From: Siphonodentalium dalli
Taxonomy: Eukaryota; Mollusca; Scaphopoda; Gadilida; Siphonodentaliidae
Reading direction: 5' to 3'
Assembly (NCBI GenBank): GCA_032622095.1
Contig: CP136062.1
Coordinates: forward strand, 9,637,710-9,701,709
Length of the DNA: 64,000 nucleotides
Under the pieces are notes generated by a model. It made no database searches. It was not told the origin of the DNA and was given only the letters and a program-made list of their open reading frames with translations. Position numbers and translations under genes: made by a program. Shown here one piece after another: positions 47,392-58,335 of this stretch. Positions within the stretch are counted from its first letter, which is position 1. The number at the start of each line of letters is the position of its first letter.

Positions 47392-49446
47392 TTGGCAGAA
47401 TCATTCTACCCAGAATACATGAACAAATTTCAAACGCCCAGTATAAGTCAGGCCTTGGAGCATTCTGATAATAAGAACCCTTTGGTCTCTCACATTGCCC
47501 AGCCTTTAGTGAACACTGAATCATGTACTAATACCAGAATTTCAAAACACATTGATTCAGTACACTCAGATTTCGCTGATATTCAGAAGGAAATCATAGC
47601 TGAATTTGATCATGTTCAGAGGATAACTCCAAATATGTCAATAAATTGTATTAGTTCAGGTACTATTCCTGAAAAAATGGCAACTGAGTCAGAGACCAAA
47701 GAGGTGTTAGACAACTCACCTAAAATTATGATTTATAATGATTTCATGAATAATGCACACAGCAGACAAACACAAGTTGTAGCTGACCATGAGAGAATAA
47801 TTAAGTCTGGTAAATATAATTTTGAGTCAAGCAGAATCCCAGTTAAGTCAGGTCTGCACATAGAAAATATTAAGTTTATGCTTATGAACTACTCAGATAA
47901 AGAATTATGTAAATTCCTGGAATTTGGTTTTCCAATTAATGTTTTAAAGCCTTGCCACATAGTTAACCAAGCAATAAAAAATCATAAAGGTGCCACTGAT
48001 TTTCCTGAACACATGAATACTTATTTAGAGAAAGAATTGAGTTATGCTTCTATTCTAGGTCCGTTTAAATCCAACCCTTTTTCAGTGGATATTAATATTA
48101 ATCCATTGAATACCGTTCCAAAGAAAAACTCAGAGGAACGTCGGGTAATAATGGATTTGAGCTACCCAGAAGGCAACTCAATTAATGAATGCATTTCAAA
48201 GTATCAGTATTTAGAAAATCAAATAAACTTAAAGTATCCCACAGTGGATAGTCTTGTCGAATTGGTCAAAATAAAAGGGCGAGGTTGTAAATTATTTCTT
48301 AGAGATATAGCAAGGTGTTATAGACAAATTTTCTTAGACCCAGGTGACATTCATCTGGTGGCATTCAAATGGCATGGCAACATATATTGTGACATGGTAC
48401 TAAGCATGGGTCTCAGGTCTGCTGCTTATGTTTGTCAAAGGGTGACTGACGCTGTTGCATATTCATGCAAGCAGGTTAATTGTGTCATAGTAAACTATTT
48501 GGATGATCTGGCAGGGGCTGAATCCCCAGAATTAGCAGACCGTGCTTATGAAGCGCTTGGCAAAGTGCTCCATAATTGGGGTCTGGAAGAGGCAGTTAAA
48601 AAAGCCTGTCCTCCTTCAACAAGGATGGTTTTCTTAGGTATTCTTTTTGACACCATCAAATTAACATTGGAGATCACCTCGGAAAGGATTATGGAAATTT
48701 TGTCATTAGTAAATAAATGGCAGGACAAACATACAGCCTCTTTAAAAGAAGTACAGTCTCTTGTAGGGAAGCTCAATTTTGTGTCGCATTGCGTACGACC
48801 AGGTCGTATTTTCATATCAAGGATACTGTGCTGGTTAAGATCTTTTGATCAAAATAAAAAGACAATTTCTAACATTCCTAATCATGTTAAATTAGACTTA
48901 AAATGGTGGTCATTATTCTTAGTGCAGTACAATGGGATTTCCATGATGTCATTGGAGGAATGGTCCTTGCCAGATTGTACTATGTCTTCTGATGCTACTT
49001 TAAACAGTTGTGGTGGATTGTTTAAAGGAGAATATTTTCATGCTAATTTTCCAGATGAGGTCCGGGGCTACCACATTAATGAGTTAGAAATGTTAACAAT
49101 TGTGGTATGTCTCAAATTGTGGGCACCCTGCCTCACAGGGCAGAGAATCGTGATTTATTGTGACAATTCAACTTCCGTCGCAGTCCTGAATAAAGGGGCG
49201 ACTCGCAATGCTTATTTACAATCTTGTTTACGAGAAATTATGTACTTAGCTGCCATACACCAATTTGAGATCAGAGCAATTCACCTGCTTGGTAAGGACA
49301 ACAGATTAGCAGACTGTCTCTCAAGATGGGACAATTTGCATTTAAGAAATGAATTTTTAAATTACGCAGAGAGCCACACTCTTAATGAAGTTTTAGTTTC
49401 TGTTCAGGAATTCAAATTCTCTCATTCTTGGTCAGGGATGGGGTAA
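47392..49446 (+). CDS. DIRS/Ngaro reverse transcriptase-RNase H
   Basis: The frame is open for 684 codons from a TTG at 47392 and is in phase with the preceding Gag-like frame; no convincing ATG start is seen. RT landmarks are NPLNTVPKKNSEERRVIMDL (about 237-256), the first catalytic Asp in LRDIARCYRQIF (about 305), and YLDDL (369-373). The RNase H domain follows with Asp in SSDAT (534), the Glu in HINELEML, YCDNST (589-594) and DNRLADCLSRW near 636-646. These are the DIRS-type RT and its bacterial-like RNase H, which copy the element RNA into DNA. The original stop was the TAA directly after Trp680. The hAT insertion at 49433 replaces it and adds four codons before a new stop, so the protein is essentially unharmed. 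Confidence 0.88.
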   Translation: MAESFYPEYMNKFQTPSISQALEHSDNKNPLVSHIAQPLVNTESCTNTRISKHIDSVHSDFADIQKEIIAEFDHVQRITPNMSINCISSGTIPEKMATESETKEVLDNSPKIMIYNDFMNNAHSRQTQVVADHERIIKSGKYNFESSRIPVKSGLHIENIKFMLMNYSDKELCKFLEFGFPINVLKPCHIVNQAIKNHKGATDFPEHMNTYLEKELSYASILGPFKSNPFSVDININPLNTVPKKNSEERRVIMDLSYPEGNSINECISKYQYLENQINLKYPTVDSLVELVKIKGRGCKLFLRDIARCYRQIFLDPGDIHLVAFKWHGNIYCDMVLSMGLRSAAYVCQRVTDAVAYSCKQVNCVIVNYLDDLAGAESPELADRAYEALGKVLHNWGLEEAVKKACPPSTRMVFLGILFDTIKLTLEITSERIMEILSLVNKWQDKHTASLKEVQSLVGKLNFVSHCVRPGRIFISRILCWLRSFDQNKKTISNIPNHVKLDLKWWSLFLVQYNGISMMSLEEWSLPDCTMSSDATLNSCGGLFKGEYFHANFPDEVRGYHINELEMLTIVVCLKLWAPCLTGQRIVIYCDNSTSVAVLNKGATRNAYLQSCLREIMYLAAIHQFEIRAIHLLGKDNRLADCLSRWDNLHLRNEFLNYAESHTLNEVLVSVQEFKFSHSWSGMG

Positions 49447-51103
49447 TTGTAATTTGTAATTGTAATTGATTGTAATTAATTACATTTTTTCAAGTAATTG
49501 CATGTAATTGGTAATTGAGTTTATTTTCAATTACATGTAATTGCAATTGTAATTGGTTAGGTTGTAATTGTAATTAGGGTTTAATTTCAATTACTTCAAA
49601 ATCACAGGTACTTGTTGCTTCTCAAAGTTCTCTTTCATGATTCATCCGATGGTTTCTTCAAATGTTTTTTTTCTCCAAACTTTCAAAGGGTAAGACTGGT
49701 GACTGGCTATCACTATGTTGTCACAACACTGAGTTTTTATCCACTGTGTCTCAATGGTGAATTCTGTTGACACCTCATGTTTGTTTGCTTAAGCATTGGT
49801 TAACCTTTGAGGTAGAAGGCTTGTTTTGATAAATACAATGAGAAACCAACTTCAAAAAATAGACAATAGATCACTATAATATATCACTCTTATGATAATG
49901 TTTCATTATCTCCATCTGATATGGTATATATGCTATGGTAGAAATTCATACCAACCATTGCTAATGCTATCAACATGTCTACAAAAAATATGGCAGCATT
50001 TTAATTTGCAGAATGACACATCGTGTCCTATGAAAGCGAAGTGCAAACTTTGCCCAACTACAATATCCAGTTCCAAAAAAGTTACCTCCAATTTTGTGAC
50101 ACATCTGAAGGTAAGTTTCCATTTCTATGTATTAGTTTTGTTTAATTCCAATGACATATAACTTCAGTCATATGGTGGTATTGGTAATTTAATTTAATTT
50201 TTGTAATTCTTTTTCACCATTTGTACCACATTTGATTTGATTTGATTTGGTATATGCATTGTATCTTGTCCCTTCTAATTTGCAACTGAATGACAAAGTG
50301 GAGACAAATATCTGCCTCAGTAATCCCCCAATTAGCACTGTCTAATGGAGGCATTGTGTTACCAATAAGCTGGTGGCCACAAAGGCTAATTAAGATTATG
50401 ACTCTAATTAACAATCAGAGTGTTGATTATCTCATTGTCCTTTACAATTGGCCTGGCTATGTGTCTGACTTACTGAGATAGTCTTATTCCCTTAATAATT
50501 AAATGATGGATACACGTGTGTTACTAAATACTCTATTATTTTCATTTTATAGCGAAGCATCAAGATGTCTATGAATCAACAGTCACACAAGCACCATCAG
50601 CAAGTGATCAACAACCTACTAGGATCAATCAATATGCAAAAACATCGGTCAAAAATGCCAAAGCATTGAAGATAGTTAGCAAAGTTCATAAATGTCTGAT
50701 ATCATTCCAATTTTTAGAATATCAAACCCGACTACAAGCTGCCAATGCAACACGCTGGAATTGCCAGCTATAAATCATGATTCGCTCAGTTCTACGAACA
50801 CCTATACTGGACTCAGTACATTGGCTGCTCTGTACCAAGTGTGCTTCACCATGTATTTCATCTTGCTTGTATTAAATTTATGTTTTGTTATCAAATAAAG
50901 TTTATATAAATAAAAAGTGTTCCTACATCAATTATGTGCTGAAATGTAATTGTAATTGTAATTGAATTACATTTCAAAGTAATTGTAATTGTTATAAATT
51001 ACATTGTGAAATAGATGTAATGGGAATTGTAATTGTAATTGAAAAATGTTGAAGTAATTGTAATTGTAATTAATTACATTCACAAGTAATTGCCCCAAGC
51101 CTG
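49433..51103 (+). mobile_element. hAT transposon nested in the DIRS element
   Basis: 1671 bp bordered by the perfect 8 bp TSD TTCTTGGT (49425-49432 and 51104-51111). The ends CAGGGATGGGGTAATTG and CAATTACTTG...GCCCCAAGCCTG are imperfect inverted repeats. Subterminal regions are built from GTAATTGTAATTG repeats at both ends (49441-49600 and 50945-51090). The interior retains pieces of a hAT transposase with a BED finger, with the middle and the catalytic core missing, so it is non-autonomous. It cuts the intergenic stop region of the DIRS element rather than a coding domain. Confidence 0.92.
49892..50773 (+). pseudogene. hAT transposase remnant (BED finger, split exons)
   Basis: A first open segment ends at 50110 with SCPMKAKCKLC and, after a gap, FVTHLK. 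The C-x2-C ... H spacing fits a BED zinc finger, which binds the terminal repeats. A GTAAGT donor follows directly at 50111, and an acceptor ending CGAAG at 50557 gives a phase-matched continuation, HQDVYES and onward, to the stop at 50773. Its end (LQAANATRWNCQL) is the 'TRWNS' segment that in full hAT transposases lies far downstream of the BED finger. So an internal deletion has removed the region between them, and the DDE and dimerisation parts after it are also gone. The splice reading is inference. Confidence 0.65.
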
Positions 51104-51144
51104 TTCTTGGTAAATAAATATATATATTTTTTGTTTTCATATAT

Positions 51145-52158
51145 TTGTTTTTTATTTTTTTTATAGACTCCGAGATTCGCCTGCTCAAGACAGAAGCACA
51201 CCACTCCAAGTCTAAAGCCTTCGCAGAAGGCACCTCAAAAAATCATTTAATTCAATGGAAATCTTATTTCCTCTTTTGTTTTTATCATAAGTTAGAACCA
51301 CTTCCTGCTAACGTAGAAATTTTGCAATTATACGCACAATTCCTAAGCAGATCTTTCAAATCCATTGATTCCATTCGAAATTATCTCTCAGGTGTGCGTA
51401 TTCTGCATATTAAATTTTCTATGGACTGTGAGTCCTTTGATTCTTATGAGTTGAAACTACTTCTTAAAGGGTTGGCTCGCCTTAATCCACATTGTGTGCA
51501 TCAAGCGAGTCCCATGACTCCATTTTTATTGGAAAAAATTCATAATACTTTGGATCTTTCTAATCCAAAGCATGCAACTTTCTGGTGTATTTTGCTAACA
51601 GGTTTCTTTCTCATGTTGAGAAAATCTAACATGGTCCCAAATTCTAGTGATAGTTTTGATCCAGATAAACAGCTAACAAGGGAAAATTTTTATTATTCCG
51701 CAGATGTCATAATGGTAGTTATAAAATGGTCTAAAACAATTCAATTCGGACAACGGATATTAAAATTACCTTTGCTTGCTATACATGACTCTTGTTTATG
51801 TCCAGTCAAAGCTTTTGCCAATATGGTTCGTATCAATTCAGCCCAACCTTTTGAACCCGCCTTTTCTTACAATGTTAAGGGTGTAGTTAAAGTCTTCACT
51901 TATCAGCATTTTCAACAATTACTAAAATCATCTGTAAGTTTAGCTGGAGAAGACCCTCTTTTGTATTCCTCTCATAGTTTAAGGAGAGGAGGAGCTTCCT
52001 GGGCCTTTCATTCTAAAGTTCCTGGTGAATTCGTGCAGATCATGGGAGACTGGTCCTCTGATTCGTACAAACGCTACCTTACCTATTCTTTAAAAGATAG
52101 ATTTCGAGTCGCTGATAGTATGCGTAATGCTATTACAATGAGTTTGCCTTACACCTAA
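51145..52158 (+). CDS. DIRS/Ngaro tyrosine recombinase
   Basis: 337 codons from a TTG at 51145. Sequence recognisable as recombinase begins at about residue 9 (DSEIRLLKTEAHH), just after a pyrimidine-rich stretch ending TTTTATAG at 51166 that looks like a splice acceptor; no ATG start is apparent. The N-terminal half is the SAM-like core-binding domain (LIQWKSYFLFC, SIDSIRNYLSGVR). Catalytic residues are R159 (LMLRKSN), the H-x2-R of HSLRRGGASW (H277, R280), W303 in GDWSS in the place of the second His, and Tyr in SYKRYL (308 or 311). The enzyme integrates the element DNA by site-specific recombination between circular copies and the genome. The length is normal for the family and the frame is intact. 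Confidence 0.88.
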   Translation: MFFIFFIDSEIRLLKTEAHHSKSKAFAEGTSKNHLIQWKSYFLFCFYHKLEPLPANVEILQLYAQFLSRSFKSIDSIRNYLSGVRILHIKFSMDCESFDSYELKLLLKGLARLNPHCVHQASPMTPFLLEKIHNTLDLSNPKHATFWCILLTGFFLMLRKSNMVPNSSDSFDPDKQLTRENFYYSADVIMVVIKWSKTIQFGQRILKLPLLAIHDSCLCPVKAFANMVRINSAQPFEPAFSYNVKGVVKVFTYQHFQQLLKSSVSLAGEDPLLYSSHSLRRGGASWAFHSKVPGEFVQIMGDWSSDSYKRYLTYSLKDRFRVADSMRNAITMSLPYT

Positions 52159-52202
52159 ATTATTATATTATACTATATACTGAAGCTTGGTGCCCTTAGG
52201 GC

Positions 52203-52431
52203 TTGGCAGTTTTTTGTATATATACATGGAATGTTCAATGTTTGTATGTCAATATATGTATGTGTGTATTCATCCAGTTCATTTGGTGTGAATATTTATT
52301 AATGCATGTGCATGTTTTGTGTTCATTTGTGTGTTGTGTTTGTGACTATGTGTTCTGGTCAAATTCTATTCTATGGCAATAAATAAATTAGTTCATTTAC
52401 TTGTAAGTTAATACTGCCCTTGTGCTAATTG
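52203..52431 (+). repeat. split direct repeat B1
   Basis: 229 bp, TTGGCAGTTTTTTGTATATA to TGTGCTAATTG. It contains AATAAATAAA, a possible poly(A) signal. Partner B2 is at 52833-53061. Confidence 0.9.
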
Positions 52432-52721
52432 AGTTCTTTTGTTAACAAAGGATGTAATTAACATAAGACTCAGGCAGTTCCTTTTGTTAGCCTTTTGTTT
52501 CCGATTACTTCTCTATTTCATATGCTTGCCACCTCGCTTATCTCTTTCGTGAGCCTTAATCGCTTTTCATTGTTCACTACACGCCTTCTCGTGTTTACCT
52601 GTCAACTCACGTGCGTTCTTCTTGTTTACCTGGTTTCTCATTGGTTAAAAATTTAGACACACCTTTTTCGTATTTGCTTGCTGTAATTCTTCACTTTTGA
52701 ATCGTCTCTTGATCAGAACAC
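52430..52721 (+). repeat. split direct repeat A2
   Basis: 292 bp copy of A1; the only difference I see is TTTCGTGAGCC in place of TTTCATGAGCC. It abuts B1 with a two-base overlap. Confidence 0.9.
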
Positions 52722-52832
52722 ATCCAACAAAATTGTTTTTTCCCTCCCTCCCACCCAAATTACTACTTGCATGTGTGCATTGAAATTCAACAATGATATA
52801 CATTTTCAGAAGTTAGGGTCAGTTCAGAGCAG

Positions 52833-53061
52833 TTGGCAGTTTTTTGTATATATACATGGAATGTTCAATGTTTGTATGTCAATATATGTATGTGTGTATT
52901 CATCCAGTTCATTTGGTGTGAATATTTATTAATGCATGTGCATGTTTTGTGTTCATTTGTGTGTTGTGTTTGTGACTATGTGTTCTGGTCAAATTCTATT
53001 CTATGGCAATAAATAAATTAGTTCATTTACTTGTAAGTTAATACTGCCCTTATGCTAATTG
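52833..53061 (+). repeat. split direct repeat B2
   Basis: 229 bp copy of B1 with one change (TTATGC for TTGTGC). A ~110 bp unique stretch (52722-52832) lies between A2 and B2. The element ends at GCTAATTG. Confidence 0.9.
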
Positions 53062-54170
53062 GCCGAATCATACACGTTGATTGGCTGTCACACAGTTGTT
53101 TACTGGGGTCAAATGTGACGCACTTTGACCGCCTTCAGACGAGGTAAAACGGTGTTTATTTTATAGATTTTTTATCGCCCACGACGTAATATTACAATAC
53201 CGAAATTCACTACACATTAGTCAGCCTGATAGTTCGTAACCGCCCAGCCATGTTCGTACCCGCCCAGCCATGGACGTAACCGCCCAGCCCGGAGGTTCGT
53301 AGAAAATCGTTTAAAGATTGGTTCTAAGTGACCCAAACGAACAAAATCTAAGCGTTTACAAACAATATGTGGTTATTTGTTATTTTTGAACACCACGGAT
53401 GCACTATCGCTGCTGTGAAAACGAAGAAATCGTTAAAAAACGTTGATCATAATATTTCGTGAGCGCGATTCAACAAACACTCATCAAAATCATCCAAATA
53501 CTCGTTTCAAATGATTTAAATTTTAATAACACGTTGATGTATGCAACAAAATATGATCATGTGTTATGTTGTATTCCAGAGTGCATCAGAATTGGTGTAA
53601 AAATCTAGAAATTTGTAAAAAATCTGCGAAGACAATATTTATCGAAAGTGCCCAGCTGGGCGGTTCCACGTTATTCGATAAATATCGTGTCAAAACTCGT
53701 TTTAAAAGATGTTCTTATAAAAACCCCTTAATGTGAATGTTTAAAATCGTCACTTGTTGTGTTACAACGTGGAAACATCTTTGTATTGATGTATAGAATT
53801 ATAAATTAGCGAAAATTGGGCGAAAACTGAGTGAAAATTAGCGAAAATTTACTTCGGTCACCCGTCGATGCTTCGGACTGCTATATTCGCTCCTAAAGCT
53901 TTCTAATGACAAGTTTTCGGGATATTCGCAAAGAAATATATATATTAGTTGTCCAAAAGTAATAATCAATCACTATTGCGTCCAAAATATCCTTTAATTT
54001 GGAGTTTACTCTAATACCGCCCAGCTGGGCCGCCCAGTAGGGGCTTTTATACTATTTTTTCAAAATCGCCCAGCTGGGCCGGGAGCGGGTCGATTCGGTC
54101 CAGGGACGTTTCGGCCTTGGACTTTTCGGTCCAGGGCTCTTTCGGCCGGGCTTGTTCAATTCGGGTAATT
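53062..54170. repeat. cluster of CCGCCCAGC repeats
   Basis: CCGCCCAGCCATG-type units occur three times at 53236-53290, and CGCCCAGCTGGGC palindromes at about 53650, 54020 and 54068. A short TTTCGG(T)CCAGGG tandem occurs at 54090-54145. The cluster spans about 900 bp and may be an old transposon whose ends carry these repeats. No coding frame. Confidence 0.45.
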
Positions 54171-56680
54171 AGGTAGCGTGTGTGTGTTAATTGGACGGCA
54201 TGTTAATTGCCTTTGATTTGGGACCGGTCTTTTGATGACAATGGATATTATGTTTGTACTTAACGTTTTATTGGCAACAATAGTAATGGATATATATACA
54301 TAGTAATTAACACAGCAACAAATTCGAATAATAACGTGAATATGTGATGAAACATACGAACATTTATTGATTAAAAACAAGTTAAAACAGTAAATATATA
54401 CAGTTTACATGATAAAACATCTGATTATTTAATGATTAAAAACAAGATAAAACATGGAAAAATCAGTCAATACATTATTTATTTATTTATTCATTTTAAA
54501 CCATTGCGTTGGTCTTCTTGTCTTCTTCTTCTTCTGTTCTTCTTTATTTCTTCGATTGGCCGTTCTTGTATATTGCGTTCACTTCCTTCATAAATTCGGT
54601 TGACATCCCATCGCCGCTTCCTTTCGCCACTGTTCCTCAACGGTTCATTTCTCCTGATTGGGTTCCTTTGCATTCTCTACTCGAGGGACATCTTTGGCTT
54701 GGGCTCGAAGCTTGCGTATAGTAGACATGTCCTGGATACTCTAATTGACAACGTCAATGGCCGCCAACCGAGAAAATTCCTTTCCCGCAGTCCTTTGCTC
54801 TCGGTGCCATAATTTTGTCTTCTCTTTTCTGTAACCACACCTCAAGCAGAGTGATATTTGGTGATATTCTAAGCTGTCGTCAGTGGGTGCTGATGCGAAA
54901 GTTGAAGTGTCGTTGACAACATCCATTGGTGTTTCGTGACTGCAACAAAATATATTATTTATAATAATGTATATTATAGAAATAAAAACGAGGAACGGAC
55001 GAAGAAATTGCCTATATACACCTCTCTTCTCGCAGAAATGCTGAAGCAATTGTGTCGGGGCATCTGCTGCACACAAAGTTGATTGAAGACAGCCCCTTCA
55101 TGGCGTCAAAATAACTTTTCTGTGTAACGCCGGTGTTGCACAATCTGTGCTGCCACTCAGAGGCGACGTCCAATAGCGTTACAGTTTGATAACCATGAGT
55201 GCGACGTCTATCCTATTTTTAGTCTATGGTAATACTCGTAAACTGTATCGTCGGCTCATTGTTAATCAAATTGAAGAACTAATGGGATATGGTGTTGGGG
55301 CATACACACTACCCTTAAATAGACAAATCACAGGTAAGAATATTAAATCAAATCATAAGATCAATATATATAATATAAACTAGAGCAATGCTACCCTTTT
55401 ATACACTTTAATCAAAATATTAAACGCTTTAAAAAGCCTTTATTATAATAATAAAATAACATACAAAAGAAAAATATATATAAACATCCAAATATCCTAC
55501 TGATAAAATCATTTTTAGGTGAGACTGTTCGGCCCAAACCATGGGCCGTAATGGTACGTATATGGCCATCAATTGTAATCAATCTATAATTATAATTTAT
55601 AAACTCACTAATTAAAGAAAACTATTGCCAGCAACGATGAAATAATAATATTATTGGCTAGCGTAGTAGCGGCAGAGCAGACGTACACAGACCGATACTA
55701 CGATTACTCCAATGTTTACGATTGCGACGTCATTAGACTCGCACGTGCCTCTGGCCAATCAGAAGCGCAGCATTCGGGTCACGCGTTGACCCGCACATGT
55801 GTTCGACAGTAAACAAATGTGGATAAGTACTGCGGTATGCCTACGTCCAAGCATGGTACATGTACATGCAGTGTTACAATAGACGGGAATCATTATATTC
55901 CATCATGGTCATACTTGTTCAATAACGAGAGGGTGTGCAATTTTGATTAATAAAATAGAACGCAGATAAAAAAGCATGCTACACAAAATAAGTACCAGTA
56001 CTTCGGTGTCACGGGCAATTTCACCAAATAAGTTACCGGTAGGTCAAAGCACTCTAAGTTTCACTTACCCAAGATAGCTTAAATTGTTGAGAAAATAAAA
56101 GTGACTACCCGAAAGTATCACCCAATAGAAAGTATGACAACATTCACAATGAAGCAATGGACTTCGTGGATGAATAAAAGGTAACAAAACAGCATGTACA
56201 TGTAGGATCATGAACAGTAATGTAATATTATCTCTGACATGAACGTTATAAAATGCAACTTTGAACAACATGAGGTACATTACCTGGTACAGTGTGTGTA
56301 CATGTAGGGTGCCGGTACAAGAAGAACATATTGCAATATTATATAATCAAAAAACAGACTTCAATAGCACAACAGCACTAGTAGTTTTCTTAGAACATTA
56401 CAACGAGATAAATGTATGTACTTGGTACCAGGTACATCTATAGTTCACAGATTAATAACTAAATTAAATTTGATAAATCATAAAATGCAAATGATATGGG
56501 AGGAAACTTGAACCCTAATTTTCATATCAGAGACTGTAATCACTGTTCACACATGATACAAAGATACTTAGGAATATAATTTGCTATACGGGTAGGCCTG
56601 CATGTATTGACAAAATAGCCACAGCTAGGTGTGTGGGGGGGGGGGGGTGGAAAAATCGTTGATACCCCCTCAATGGCTTA
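54171..56680. other. no convincing gene; possible exon debris
   Basis: On the minus strand 55110-55025 and 54945-54741 read as two short coding-like stretches. One has FVCSRCPDT; the other follows a TTTGTTGCAG acceptor and contains ISLCLRCGYRKEKTKLWHRE. They could be exons of an unknown Cys-containing, possibly transposon-derived protein. A Lys/Arg-rich frame at 54491-54673 is low complexity. On the plus strand, 55195-55337 is a small open frame ending at a GGTAAG donor. A run of 13 G lies at 56635-56647. None is strong enough to call a gene. Confidence 0.3.
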
Positions 56681-56696
56681 ATACTAAAGCATACAC

Positions 56697-56862
56697 ATGC
56701 AGCCGATGCATCAATAATTGGAGTTTAGATCAGTTTATTCGAAAAGTGGGGGGATCAATAAAATTAGTGGCCTAGTCGAAGGTAAACTACCCATATTATA
56801 GGTAATTGCGTAAACTATACTCGATATCTACATATCTATATATCTACGTATATATATAGGCG
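56697..56862 (+). repeat. direct repeat left of the ATPase fragment
   Basis: GCATCAATAATTGGAGTTTA, AATAAAATTAGTGG, CTAGTCGAAGGTAAACTACC and the following TATCTACATATCT tract match 57347-57549 at about 90 per cent in the same orientation. Confidence 0.75.
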
Positions 56863-57262
56863 GTAGGTTAATCATAACAGTCACAGCGAAGATATTCTGA
56901 AGAATAAGTATAACACTCATATTTCTGTGATGACTGTATTTTGTGAAAAGATTGGTCACACTATTCTTGTCGCATTCTAACATCAAATCATCGAGTATAA
57001 TCAGGGTTGGTGTGTTCACATCAAACGCACTTATGTCAGGTATTCCTTCGTGGAATCGGACTACTTTCTTCAACATTTCATACCCGGATTGCCATTCACT
57101 AAAACACCAATATATAACAGACGCCGGTGGGTTAATCATAACAGTCGCATTGTGAATTAATCTAGATACGAAGTGCGTCTTTCCGCAAGCGCTAGGCCCT
57201 GTGGCTATAGCAGTGAATGGGTGTTTAAACCTTGGTTCATTAACCGAAATCCCGTGATCCAT
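56828..57262 (-). pseudogene. packaging-ATPase fragment, Polinton/adintovirus type
   Basis: From the ATG at 57262 on the minus strand 144 codons are open. Walker A is GPSACGKT (22-29), Walker B is LIILDD (87-92), and TKYSHHRNMSVILILQN (107-123) matches the segment after Walker B in FtsK/HerA-type genome-packaging ATPases of Polinton/Maverick elements and adintoviruses. In those systems the enzyme threads the DNA genome into the capsid. After residue 125 the homology ends abruptly: the next bases repeat a 17 bp stretch (56866-56882) that also occurs inside the gene at 57130-57146, so a recombination or template switch probably truncated it. The normal protein is longer. Flanking direct repeats suggest a mobile or duplicated unit. 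An endogenous fragment, not a complete gene. Confidence 0.65.
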
Positions 57263-57341
57263 TATAGCGAGTGAAATAGTTCGATTAAAGCACCGCCTTA
57301 TATCAATAATTTAACATCTGTTCGTCACTTAATTCTAAAAC

Positions 57342-57549
57342 ACAGCCGAGGCATCAATAATCATAGTTTAGATTCAGTTCATTCGAAAAGTAGGGGGTCA
57401 ATAAAATTAGTGGACTAGTCGAAGGTAAACTACCCGTATTATAGCTAATTGCGTAAACTATACCCTATATCTACGTATCTACGTAATCTAAGTATCTACG
57501 TATCTATATATCTACGTACCTATATATCTACTTATTTAATTATATATAG
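57342..57549 (+). repeat. direct repeat right of the ATPase fragment
   Basis: Partner of 56697-56862. It ends in a longer TATCTACGTATCTACG tandem (57465-57540). The pair brackets the ATPase fragment. Confidence 0.75.
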
Positions 57550-57639
57550 GGATTAAAACAATATCGATTTTATCTTCCTCCTCCTCCGCATTCTCCAGCC
57601 CAAAACCTTTACTCTAGGGGACACTATAACTACTTACCA

Positions 57640-58335
57640 TCGGATGGCTAGATGATAATGCTGATGGTGGGATAGACTGGAAGCGAGTGAGATCCCACCC
57701 AGAAATCATCGAAGAGTATCAGAGATATCTTGATATTGAAATTATCAAATAAAAAAACCGAGACACCAATTTGAATCGAATTGACGCAGTATGTAGATAC
57801 GCAGAAATCGTACAGGTAATTGCAAACGCATCGGTTGCGTGTTTTCCTTGTAAACGTGTCGAACGAAATCATAAACGCTTCTGGAATGACGAGTTAAAAG
57901 CGTTACACGAACAAATGCGGGCACATCGGAGAAAATGGATAGAGTCAGGAAGACCCAGAGAATAAAACGAAATCGATTTCGGAACTTATGTTAAGTATAA
58001 AGAAGCCAAATGCAAATTTCGTAGACTCTATAGGAGAGCATCCCATAACCACATGAGAGAAGTGGTAAACGAAATAGATGAATGCGCTGAGGTGGACCAA
58101 GATTACATTTTCCGCATGTTAAACGCGAGACAAAAAAAATTTACACGCCAACAAAAATCCATTTTTCGTACACAATGGAACTGTTCTTCGTGAGGAATCG
58201 GAAATAACTGAAGGCTGTGCGACATACTTCGAAAATCTTTACTCGACGTTATATCAACCGAGCTTTGACTCAGAACAATTTAATCGTGTTAATTCTTTTG
58301 TTGACCGAGAAGTGACCAATACAAGTGAAAGTAAA
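57640..58335 (+). pseudogene. LINE fragment, endonuclease-RT linker region
   Basis: Reading phases must be switched several times, but a continuous protein theme is visible: HPEIIEEYQRYLD, RNHKRFWNDELKALHEQMR, FGTYVKYKEAKCKFRRLYRR, LNARQKK and SEITEGCATYFENLYS. This is the region between the AP endonuclease and the reverse transcriptase of CR1/Jockey-like non-LTR retrotransposons, where the 'W...L' linker and 'YFE.L' box precede the RT. A stop at 57963 and at least one frameshift near 58140-58190 show that it is dead. RT and endonuclease themselves are absent on both sides. The surrounding sequence is unrelated to the minus-strand LINE that follows. Confidence 0.6.

Larger units (their letters stand above)
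46659..53061 (+). mobile_element. Ngaro/DIRS-type tyrosine-recombinase retrotransposon
   Basis: Split direct repeats are present in the diagnostic order A1 (46659-46950), coding region, B1 (52203-52431), A2 (52430-52721), B2 (52833-53061). A1 and A2 are 292 bp with one difference; B1 and B2 are 229 bp with one difference. This A1-B1-A2-B2 layout defines the Ngaro/PAT branch of DIRS-like elements. They integrate via a tyrosine recombinase through a circular DNA intermediate and make no TSD; none is seen. The coding frames are Gag-like, RT-RNase H and recombinase, all on the plus strand. A hAT copy (49433-51103) is nested between the last two. Near-identical repeats suggest recent integration. 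Confidence 0.93.

Noticed and set aside
49433-51166. Intron joining RT-RNase H to the recombinase (GTAAAT donor in the original stop region, TTTTATAG acceptor)
   Set aside because: Joining these sites gives a TGA in phase and does not connect the frames, so I kept two separate frames; transcripts would decide.
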